Source of the DNA: JAJPXC01 sp964517875
GTDB taxonomy: Bacteria > Bacteroidota > Bacteroidia > Bacteroidales > Muribaculaceae
Assembly: GCA_964517875.1 (NCBI GenBank)
Contig: CAZFEU010000019.1
Span: 1-34,745, forward strand
DNA length: 34,745 nucleotides
Reading direction: 5' to 3'
Within the stretch, counting starts at the first letter, position 1. Each line of letters opens with the position of its first letter. Of this stretch, positions 16,324 through 23,435 are shown in pieces. Below the pieces are notes generated by a model. The model had not been told where the DNA came from. It saw only the letters and a list, made by a program, of their open reading frames with translations, and did no database searches. A program made the translations under genes and the position numbers.

Positions 16324-17145
16324 TTATAGTAATTGATTTAAATCAGCCATTGTGGTTATCAGCATCACCGACGAGAACCCAACCAACAATCCAGCCGCTA
16401 TCTGCCATAGGGTATGACGATTGAGTATGAGCCGAGCGGTGCACACCAGGCCGGCCACTATCACTGTGAGCATTGCGAAGTGAGTGAGATCAATCATCGT
16501 TTGACCATATTTGATAAGGAAGAACACAAAACCGACAAAGCCTCCCATGGCTGCTGCGTGGGCGCTTATCTTCCACCACAAGTTTACCACATCAACTATC
16601 AGGAGAGCCACCGCACCTCCTATAACGAACAGCCACAACCACGACGGTGCATGTACACTGTTAAGATACACGGCACAGCCGCAATATCCCAGGAATGCAG
16701 CTGAATACGGGATAATGCGCTCCTTTCGTCGCTCAAGATTGGTGGACTTGACTATTCTGAAAGCATAAAGTAGCATTATCACCACCATTGGCACAAAGCC
16801 GGTAAGCGCCAGCGTAATAAGTAGTGTGACCCATTGCACCTCAGGCTGCACGTAATGGAGCACCGTAACTTGAAATGCCAAAAAAATGGCGTAGGTGGGG
16901 ATAAACATAGGGCTGAACAACAGCGAAATAATCCGGGCACTCGCAGTGAGCCATGTATCCAATGGCGATGTAAGGGTTTGTGCCGCCACTGCGCTGACCG
17001 CTTCAGCTTTGATTTCCACCGGCTCCACCACGCTATTATCTGCGGGCGCCGGCTCATTATCCTGAACCTCCTCTACAAGGGGAGTTTCCACATTCTTATC
17101 ACCAGGAGCCTGGAGCGAATTATCTTGTTGATTTTCTATTGACAT
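16324..17145 (-). CDS. PAP2-like membrane phosphatase-fold protein with acidic N-terminal extension
   Basis: This 273-aa protein has a hydrophilic, acidic, Pro/Val/Glu-rich leader of about 60 residues and then about six hydrophobic segments. KISAHAAAMGGFVG and ARLILNRHTLWQIAAGLLVGF resemble the second and third phosphatase motifs of PAP2-superfamily proteins (SxxxH and RxxxxxHT/D). The first motif is weak (NLERRKERIIPY), so activity is uncertain. Lipid-phosphate (for example undecaprenyl-diphosphate) phosphatases are one possibility, which would link it to ispG downstream. That link is inference. It lies 29 bp after rpoN and 12 bp before purE. Confidence 0.75.
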   Translation of the reverse strand: MSIENQQDNSLQAPGDKNVETPLVEEVQDNEPAPADNSVVEPVEIKAEAVSAVAAQTLTSPLDTWLTASARIISLLFSPMFIPTYAIFLAFQVTVLHYVQPEVQWVTLLITLALTGFVPMVVIMLLYAFRIVKSTNLERRKERIIPYSAAFLGYCGCAVYLNSVHAPSWLWLFVIGGAVALLIVDVVNLWWKISAHAAAMGGFVGFVFFLIKYGQTMIDLTHFAMLTVIVAGLVCTARLILNRHTLWQIAAGLLVGFSSVMLITTMADLNQLL

Positions 17146-17174
17146 ATCTTTCTATATTATTGCCGGCATACAGC

Positions 17175-18608
17175 TTAAATAGTCCGTCTCAACCGGGCTA
17201 CCGGAATATTCATACGTTCTCTATATTTGGTCACTGTACGACGTGCCATGTCAAGACCGTCCTCTTTAAGTAAAGCTGTGATGGCCTCGTCGCTGAGGGG
17301 ATGGTGTTTATTTTCTGCATCAATCACCTTGCGGATTTTCTGCTCGATGATGTGTGATGTTGTATCAGGATCACTTTCCTTAGGACGCTCGTTGAAAAAA
17401 AACTTGAGCGGGAAAGTGCCATAAGGTGTCATTACATACTTCGATGCAGTGGCACGCGAGATCACCGACGCATCCAATCCTGTGACGGAAGCAATATCTT
17501 TCAGTATCATAGGATGCAAATCCGTACGGTCGCCCGTACGAAAAAAATCGCGTTGCAGCGTGACGATGGCGCGCATCACACTCAGCAGCGTGTCCTGTCG
17601 CATCTGCAGGGTGCGCATAAACCCTGTCGCCTCATCGCGACGCTGCTTTATGAAGGCGTTGGTCTCGGCTTTATGCGGAGTCATTGCACTATCAGATGCG
17701 TGTGGGTAAGCGTCGACGCTGAATGTCGGCGATACCCTCAGCTCTGGAATAGCCGTAAGAAGAGTCACAGTGAGGTGGTCGCCATCGACATCGACACTGA
17801 ATTCAGGCACAATCTGACGCTGGCGTTCATCATCGGGCGAACCTCCGACTATGCCGCCGGGCTTGGGATTAAGGCGACGTATCACCTCTACTGCGGCTTT
17901 AAGTCGCTCGGGTGTCAGTGCGAGCATCTTTGACAGCTTGTCGTAATGCTTTTTTGAGAAAAGATCAAAATAATCTTTGACAATCTCCTTAGCATCGCTC
18001 ACACTTTCAATGGGTTTAAGCCGCTGGAGCTGCAACAGGAGTGAATCGCGTAGATCCATCGCCCCTACCCCAGCCGGTTCAAGTGACCGTATCTGCCGCC
18101 ACACATTCCGTACTCGCTTCTCATCATCTACAATCCCGGCTATGGCAAGATCTGAAGTCAGTTCAGGCACTGTGCGGGTCATATATCCATTGTCATCAAG
18201 ATTCCCAATGATATAATGTGCGATACGGCGGTCAAGATCATCAAGGTCAAGATCGGTGAGTTGATCAGTGAGCTGATCCATAAGCGATGACGACGAAGCC
18301 ACGGCCTGCGGTTCGTAATACCGTTGGTCCGACATATGATTGGGTGCTTCGAGACGATACCAGGGGACTTCATCTCCGCTATAGTCGGCCATTTGAACCT
18401 CCTCGGCTGTTTCGTTGAAATCGTTCGTATCGTCCGAGGTATCAAGATCATGCACCTCCTCAAGTGCGGGATTCTCATCAACAGCCTGACGCACAGCCTC
18501 CTCCACTTCGGGTCCGTTCATCTCAAGCAGGCGCACGTATTGCACCTGCTGGGGCAACATGTGTTGTTGCTGTCGTTGCTCGGTAGTGAGAATCGGTGTG
18601 GTCTTCAT
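17175..18608 (-). CDS. rpoN: RNA polymerase sigma-54 factor
   Basis: This 477-aa alternative sigma factor acts with enhancer-binding ATPases. The Gln-rich region I (TTEQRQQQHMLPQQVQYVRLLEM) is followed by an acidic linker, the core-binding domain (LDDLDRRIAHYIIGNLDDNGYM; LRDSLLLQLQRL), the HTH region and the RpoN box ARRTVTKYRERMNIP near the C-terminus. A frame extends to 18713. The ATG at 18606-18608 places region I right at the N-terminus as in other RpoN proteins, and a promoter-like box (18617-18624) lies just upstream. It heads a five-gene leftward unit with the PAP2-like gene, purE, ispG and the M16 protease. No sigma-54 activator gene is in the window. Confidence 0.96.
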   Translation of the reverse strand: MKTTPILTTEQRQQQHMLPQQVQYVRLLEMNGPEVEEAVRQAVDENPALEEVHDLDTSDDTNDFNETAEEVQMADYSGDEVPWYRLEAPNHMSDQRYYEPQAVASSSSLMDQLTDQLTDLDLDDLDRRIAHYIIGNLDDNGYMTRTVPELTSDLAIAGIVDDEKRVRNVWRQIRSLEPAGVGAMDLRDSLLLQLQRLKPIESVSDAKEIVKDYFDLFSKKHYDKLSKMLALTPERLKAAVEVIRRLNPKPGGIVGGSPDDERQRQIVPEFSVDVDGDHLTVTLLTAIPELRVSPTFSVDAYPHASDSAMTPHKAETNAFIKQRRDEATGFMRTLQMRQDTLLSVMRAIVTLQRDFFRTGDRTDLHPMILKDIASVTGLDASVISRATASKYVMTPYGTFPLKFFFNERPKESDPDTTSHIIEQKIRKVIDAENKHHPLSDEAITALLKEDGLDMARRTVTKYRERMNIPVARLRRTI

Positions 18609-18616
18609 ATCCACGG

Positions 18617-18624
18617 CAAAGTTA
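18617..18624 (-). promoter_or_regulatory. Candidate -7 box of the rpoN operon
   Basis: On the minus strand this reads TAACTTTG. The predicted transcription start near 18613 would leave a leader of only about 5 nt before the rpoN ATG at 18608. Confidence 0.45.
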
Positions 18625-18751
18625 CAACTTATTCGCGAGAAAACGCGTACACGCGAAGCTGCGATTTTCATATCCCAGCACACAATGCCAGGGATATTGA
18701 AAAAATTGCTCATTAAACGCCGATGGTGGTTCGTATCTCAAAAACAATGTG

Positions 18752-18759
18752 TAACTTTG
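18752..18759 (+). promoter_or_regulatory. Promoter -7 box of the panC operon
   Basis: TAACTTTG matches TAnnTTTG. The predicted start is near 18763, 24 nt before the panC ATG. The same octamer sits on the opposite strand 130 bp away, before rpoN. Confidence 0.55.
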
Positions 18760-18786
18760 CACTCTGAAAAAGTAATTTCTTAGCAG

Positions 18787-19641
18787 ATGAAAGTAATCAG
18801 AAGCGTAAAAGAACTTTCACAACTCACTGCGACCCTGCGCAATGAGGGTAAATCGATAGGCTTGGTCCCAACCATGGGGGCGCTCCACGCCGGCCACCGC
18901 TCACTTGTTGACCGCTCGGTCAAGGAGAATGACATCACGGTAGTGAGCGTTTTTGTCAACCCCACCCAGTTTAACAACGCCCACGACCTGGCCACATATC
19001 CCCGCACCGAGGAGGCTGACTGTCAGCTACTCGAACAAGCCGGGGCTGACTACGCATTCGTGCCTACCGTCGAGGAGATGTACCCCGTGCCCGACACCCG
19101 CCAGTTTGACCTCGGCGAGGTGGCCGCAGTGATGGAAGGCCCCATGCGCCCAGGCCATTTCAACGGAGTGGCGCAGATAGTGAGCCGCCTTATGGAATAC
19201 TCCCACCCTACCCGAGCATATTTTGGCGAGAAGGATTTCCAGCAGATAGCTGTTATCCGGCGCATGGTAGAATTGCTCAACCTTGATGTGGAGATAGTGG
19301 ATTGCCCTATAGTGCGTGAGTCCGACGGTCTGGCCCTGAGCAGCCGCAACGTGCGACTTACTCCCGAAGGGCGCAAAATTGCCCCGGCAATACATCGCAT
19401 CCTCGCCGAAAGCACACATTGGGTCAAAGAGCTCACTCCTGATGAAGTTATCGACCGCGTCATAGCTTTGATAAACAGCAAAGAAGGCCTCGAAGTAGAA
19501 TATTATCAGATAGTCAATGCTCTCACGATGCAGCCATTGAGTTCATGGCCAAAGCCAGGTGAACCCGACGCCGTGGGTTGTATCACCGTGTATTGCGGCG
19601 ATGTAAGACTGATTGACAACATAAAATATCCCCGCTCATGA
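18787..19641 (+). CDS. panC: Pantoate--beta-alanine ligase
   Basis: This 284-aa enzyme joins pantoate and beta-alanine with ATP to make pantothenate. The signature LVPTMGALHAGHRSLVDRS carries the HxGH nucleotidyltransferase motif and is followed by VVSVFVNPTQFN. Further motifs are PGHFNGVAQIVSRL, FGEKDFQQIAVIRRM and the KMSKS-like ESDGLALSSRNVRL. Length is normal. It starts a co-directional unit and overlaps panD by 4 bp (ATGA), so its partner enzyme supplying beta-alanine is translationally coupled. Confidence 0.98.
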   Translation: MKVIRSVKELSQLTATLRNEGKSIGLVPTMGALHAGHRSLVDRSVKENDITVVSVFVNPTQFNNAHDLATYPRTEEADCQLLEQAGADYAFVPTVEEMYPVPDTRQFDLGEVAAVMEGPMRPGHFNGVAQIVSRLMEYSHPTRAYFGEKDFQQIAVIRRMVELLNLDVEIVDCPIVRESDGLALSSRNVRLTPEGRKIAPAIHRILAESTHWVKELTPDEVIDRVIALINSKEGLEVEYYQIVNALTMQPLSSWPKPGEPDAVGCITVYCGDVRLIDNIKYPRS

Positions 19642-19991
19642 TGTACGTTGAAGTTCTCAAGTCTAAAATCCACCGCGTCACAGTCACTGAAGCACGCCTG
19701 GACTACATCGGGAGCATTACCATAGACCAGGACCTGATGGATGCCGCAGGCATAATCCCCGGCGAGCGTGTTTATATCGTAGATAACAACAACGGGGAGC
19801 GTCTTGACACATACACCATAGCCGGCGAACGCGGCTCGGGGGTAATATGCCTTAATGGAGCAGCCGCTCGCAAAGTGCAGCCAGGCGACATAGTGATAAT
19901 CATGAGCTATGCCACCATGCCCATCGACGAGGCGCGCCAATTCCAACCACAGGTAATATTCCCCGACACCAAAACCAACCGTCTCATTTAA
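19638..19991 (+). CDS. panD: Aspartate 1-decarboxylase
   Basis: This 117-aa proenzyme self-cleaves between Gly and Ser to form a pyruvoyl group and makes beta-alanine from aspartate. The cleavage site is in YIGSITID (G25-S26 counting from the first Met). LKSKIHRVTVTEARL and the C-terminal GDIVIIMSYATM are family-typical. Two adjacent ATGs (19638 and 19641) are possible starts. The first overlaps the panC stop as ATGA. Confidence 0.98.
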   Translation: MMYVEVLKSKIHRVTVTEARLDYIGSITIDQDLMDAAGIIPGERVYIVDNNNGERLDTYTIAGERGSGVICLNGAAARKVQPGDIVIIMSYATMPIDEARQFQPQVIFPDTKTNRLI

Positions 19992-20023
19992 CCTCAAGCA
20001 CCCTCTAACCCATCATCTAACAT

Positions 20024-21355
20024 ATGTTTGAAAATCTCAGCGACCGCCTTGAACGAAGCTTTAAGATCCTCAAAGGACAAGGCAAAATCACAGAAATCAA
20101 CGTAGCCGAAACCCTGAAGGATGTGCGCAAAGCACTGATGGAGGCCGATGTAAACTACAAGGTAGCCAAACAGTTTATCGACACCGTAAAGGACAAAGCC
20201 ATAGGTCAGAACGTGATAAACGCCATCAAACCCAAAGAATTGATGGTAAAAATTGTGCACGATGAGCTTACGGCACTGATGGGCGGCGAGACCACTCAAA
20301 TCAACCTCGCCGGCAATCCCACAGTAATATTGATGTCGGGTTTGCAAGGTTCAGGTAAAACCACCTTCTCAGGCAAGCTCGCCAAGAAGTTAAAGAGCGA
20401 GAAAGGGAAACGTCCACTACTTGTAGCGTGCGACGTTTACCGCCCTGCAGCTATCGACCAGCTCAAGGTACTCGCCGAGCAGATCAATGTGCCCGTATAC
20501 ACCGAGGAGGGTAACAAGAACCCCGTAGAGATTGCACGTCATGCGATAGATTACGCCAAAGCCAATCACCTCGACCTGGTAATCGTCGACACCGCCGGAC
20601 GTCTGGCTGTTGACGAACAAATGATGGATGAAATCGAGGCCATCAAGAAAGCGATCAAGCCGCAAGAAACACTTTTCGTGGTCGACGCAATGACAGGTCA
20701 AGACGCGGTAAACACAGCCAAAACATTCAACGACCGCCTTGACTTCGACGGCGTGGTGCTGACAAAACTTGACGGTGACGCTCGTGGTGGTGCCGCCCTC
20801 TCGATTCGCACAGTAGTCACCAAGCCCATCAAATTTGTGGGTACAGGTGAGAAGCTCGATGCCATCGACCCCTTCCACCCCTCACGTATGGCCGATCGCA
20901 TCCTGGGCATGGGCGATATAGTGTCGCTTGTAGAAAAAGCCCAGCAGCAATTCGATGAGAAAGAGGCACGCGCTCTCGAGGAGAAAATTCGCAAGAATAA
21001 GTTCAATTTCAACGACTTTCTCAAACAGATTGAACAAATCAAGAAGATGGGCAACATCAAGGATCTCGCATCCATGATTCCGGGCGTAGGCAAAGCAATC
21101 AAAGATATTGACATCGATGACAACGCCTTCAAGAGCATCGAAGCAATCATCCACTCCATGACCGAGCAAGAACGCATCAATCCCGAAATCATCAACGGCT
21201 CACGCCGCCAGCGCATAGCCAAAGGTTCGGGTACATCGATGCAGGAGGTCAACCGATTGCTTAAGCAGTTCGAGACCACCCGCTCAATGATGAAGATGGC
21301 CACTTCCAAAAATCCAATGAAAATGATGCGCGACATGCGTCGCGCCCGCCGATAA
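20024..21355 (+). CDS. ffh: Signal recognition particle protein Ffh
   Basis: This 443-aa SRP54 GTPase pairs with 4.5S/6S RNA to deliver nascent membrane and secretory proteins. The N domain covers about residues 1-85. The G domain has LQGSGKTTFSGKLAKKLK (G1), VIVDTAGRL (G3) and VVLTKLDGDARGGAALS (G4 region). The Met-rich M domain follows (IKKMGNIKDLASMIPGVGK, then GSRRQRIAKGSGTSMQEVNRL, the RNA-binding helix, ending with NPMKMMRDMRRARR). It lies 32 bp after panD and 7 bp before folD. The SRP RNA gene is not in this window. Confidence 0.98.
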   Translation: MFENLSDRLERSFKILKGQGKITEINVAETLKDVRKALMEADVNYKVAKQFIDTVKDKAIGQNVINAIKPKELMVKIVHDELTALMGGETTQINLAGNPTVILMSGLQGSGKTTFSGKLAKKLKSEKGKRPLLVACDVYRPAAIDQLKVLAEQINVPVYTEEGNKNPVEIARHAIDYAKANHLDLVIVDTAGRLAVDEQMMDEIEAIKKAIKPQETLFVVDAMTGQDAVNTAKTFNDRLDFDGVVLTKLDGDARGGAALSIRTVVTKPIKFVGTGEKLDAIDPFHPSRMADRILGMGDIVSLVEKAQQQFDEKEARALEEKIRKNKFNFNDFLKQIEQIKKMGNIKDLASMIPGVGKAIKDIDIDDNAFKSIEAIIHSMTEQERINPEIINGSRRQRIAKGSGTSMQEVNRLLKQFETTRSMMKMATSKNPMKMMRDMRRARR

Positions 21356-21362
21356 TCGCACT

Positions 21363-22241
21363 ATGACCACCATAATTGACGGCAAAGCCACAGCAACGGC
21401 AATAAAGCAAGAATTAGCTGCCGAAGTTGATAAAATCATTGCGGCCGGGGGCAGGCGACCTCACCTGGCAGCTATACTTGTAGGCCATGACGGCGGTTCG
21501 GAAACGTATGTGGCCAATAAAGTTAAAGCGTGTGAGGTATGCGGCTACGACTCCACGTTAATCAGATATGACGAGGACGTAACTCAGGCTACACTGCTCG
21601 AAAAGATAGCCCAACTCAACGCCGATCCTGCTGTTGACGGATTTATCGTGCAACTTCCGCTGCCACGGCACATCGACGAGCAAAGCATCATTGAAGCTAT
21701 CGACCCTGCTAAGGATGTCGATGGCTTTCATCCCGTCAACGTAGGACGGATGACGATAGGTTTGCCATGCTTTCTCCCTGCCACCCCGGCGGGCATAATG
21801 GAGCTGCTACGACGCTACAACGTGCCAACCGACGGTCGCCGCTGCGTGGTGCTGGGACGGAGCAACATTGTGGGCAAACCGATGGCCATGCTCATGTTAC
21901 AGAAAGGCAATCCTGGCAATGCAACAGTCACCTTGTGTCATAGCCACACCCAAGGCATCAATGAGATATGCCGGGAGGCCGACATTATTATTGCCGCCCT
22001 TGGAGCCCCGGGCTTCGTCACAGCCGACATGGTGAAGGAGGGGGCTACAGTAATTGATGTAGGCACCACCCGTGTGCCCGACGCATCGCGCAAGTCAGGC
22101 TTCCGTCTTTCAGGCGACGTTGACTTTGTCAATGTAGCTCCCAAGTGCGCATTCATCACTCCCGTTCCCGGGGGTGTAGGCCCTATGACCATTGTGTCAT
22201 TGATGCGCAATACCCTTCAAGCTTACCGTTCCAAACACTGA
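21363..22241 (+). CDS. folD: Bifunctional methylenetetrahydrofolate dehydrogenase/cyclohydrolase
   Basis: This 292-aa enzyme interconverts 5,10-methylene-THF and 10-formyl-THF, the cofactor used by Fmt and purine synthesis. The motifs are YVANKVKACEVCGYDS, with the catalytic Lys in YvxxK, DGFIVQLPLPRHID, VLGRSNIVGKPMAMLML for NADP binding, and PVPGGVGPMTIVSLM. Length is normal. It lies 7 bp after ffh. The next gene, capA, is in the same reading frame just beyond the TGA at 22239-22241. Confidence 0.98.
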   Translation: MTTIIDGKATATAIKQELAAEVDKIIAAGGRRPHLAAILVGHDGGSETYVANKVKACEVCGYDSTLIRYDEDVTQATLLEKIAQLNADPAVDGFIVQLPLPRHIDEQSIIEAIDPAKDVDGFHPVNVGRMTIGLPCFLPATPAGIMELLRRYNVPTDGRRCVVLGRSNIVGKPMAMLMLQKGNPGNATVTLCHSHTQGINEICREADIIIAALGAPGFVTADMVKEGATVIDVGTTRVPDASRKSGFRLSGDVDFVNVAPKCAFITPVPGGVGPMTIVSLMRNTLQAYRSKH

Positions 22242-22262
22242 CACTTAACCAAGCCTCCTCTC

Positions 22263-23435
22263 TTGCTGGTCTTTCTCTTGATTCTTGCCGGACTATGCGC
22301 ACAGGCCGTCGAATCGACACATGCAACGGCCACGCTGCTATTTGCCGGGGATGCGATGATGCACCAGGCACAGATTGACGCTGCACGCCTTGCTGATGGA
22401 TCGTACGACTACGACACGTGCTTTGTGGAGGTGTCCCCGATTATCCGAAATGCCGACTATGCCATAGTCAATATGGAGACGCCTCTCGGAGGCGCTCCCT
22501 TCACAGGTTATCCATGCTTCAGTGCTCCCGACAGCTACGCCACGGCTCTGCGCAATGCCGGTTTTGACCTATTTCTCACGGCCAACAACCATACTCTCGA
22601 CCGCCGCGACCGGGGGTTGCGACGCACGGTGGCCACTCTTGACTCGCTCCATATTCCACATATCGGCACATACACCTGCATTGAACAACGCTCCGAACGT
22701 TTACCCATGATTAAGGACATCAATGGGTTTAAGGTAGCAATGCTCAACTACACATACGGCACCAACGGTATCGCAATACAGGGGGATGTGGTGGTGGACT
22801 ACATTGACCGGTCAACCATATCGACCGATATAGCCAACGCACGTGCTGAAGGGGCCGAAATAATCATGGCCGCAATACATTGGGGCAATGAATATCAGCT
22901 GCTCCCACACCAGTCGCAGAAAGATCTGGCAAGATTCCTTGTCGACCAAGGGGTTGAGCTGATAATAGGCTCACATCCACACGTAATTCAACCTATGGAG
23001 ATGCATACAGGCAAGGATGGACGAAAATCATTGATAGTGTACTCGCTCGGTAATTTCATATCCAACATGAAGACGCGCGACACCCGTGGAGGCGCTCTTG
23101 TCGAGGCTACATTACGCCGCGACTATACGGGCCGGGCCTACGTAGGCAACGCAAGCTATCGCCTGGTATTCACTGAGGCTCCGTCGGCCAATAACCGCCA
23201 CTTCCGACTATATCCCGCCGAGGATGTGACATCAGGAGCCTGGGTGTCACTCTGCCGTGCCTTTACACAATCGGCCACAGCCATATTCGACCGACATAAT
23301 ATTGATGTAGACCGCAACACATCCCATGTGGTTTTTCCTAAAATTATCTCTCTATCTCCACGCACTCGATCATGGCTCAACCGCATGTTGAGTCCAGTAC
23401 TCAGCATTCAGCCCCGGGACATGTCAAAAGATTAA
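22263..23435 (+). CDS. CapA-family (poly-gamma-glutamate synthesis-type) exported metallophosphatase-like protein
   Basis: This protein of about 390 aa has the PGA_cap domain. The blocks are ATLLFAGDAMMHQAQI, YAIVNMETPLGG, FLTANNHTLDRRDRGLRRTV, IIMAAIHWGNEYQLLPH, IIGSHPHVIQPMEM and VYSLGNFISNM, giving the metal-binding D, N and H set of a calcineurin-like fold. A hydrophobic leader LLVFLLILAGLCAQA precedes the domain and fits a signal peptide. There is no ATG before the domain. The likeliest start is TTG at 22263, and the first in-frame ATG falls inside the first conserved motif. The biological role of this family outside capsule loci is unclear. Its 3' end overlaps that of feoAB by 12 bp on the opposite strand. 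Confidence 0.88.
   Translation: MLVFLLILAGLCAQAVESTHATATLLFAGDAMMHQAQIDAARLADGSYDYDTCFVEVSPIIRNADYAIVNMETPLGGAPFTGYPCFSAPDSYATALRNAGFDLFLTANNHTLDRRDRGLRRTVATLDSLHIPHIGTYTCIEQRSERLPMIKDINGFKVAMLNYTYGTNGIAIQGDVVVDYIDRSTISTDIANARAEGAEIIMAAIHWGNEYQLLPHQSQKDLARFLVDQGVELIIGSHPHVIQPMEMHTGKDGRKSLIVYSLGNFISNMKTRDTRGGALVEATLRRDYTGRAYVGNASYRLVFTEAPSANNRHFRLYPAEDVTSGAWVSLCRAFTQSATAIFDRHNIDVDRNTSHVVFPKIISLSPRTRSWLNRMLSPVLSIQPRDMSKD

Noticed and set aside
18609..18713. 35-residue N-terminal extension of RpoN
   Set aside because: Region I should be at the N-terminus, and the extension includes the promoter-like box.
20698..21336. 212-aa frame antisense to ffh
   Set aside because: It is the mirror of the conserved ffh G/M domains; no start context or neighbour supports it.
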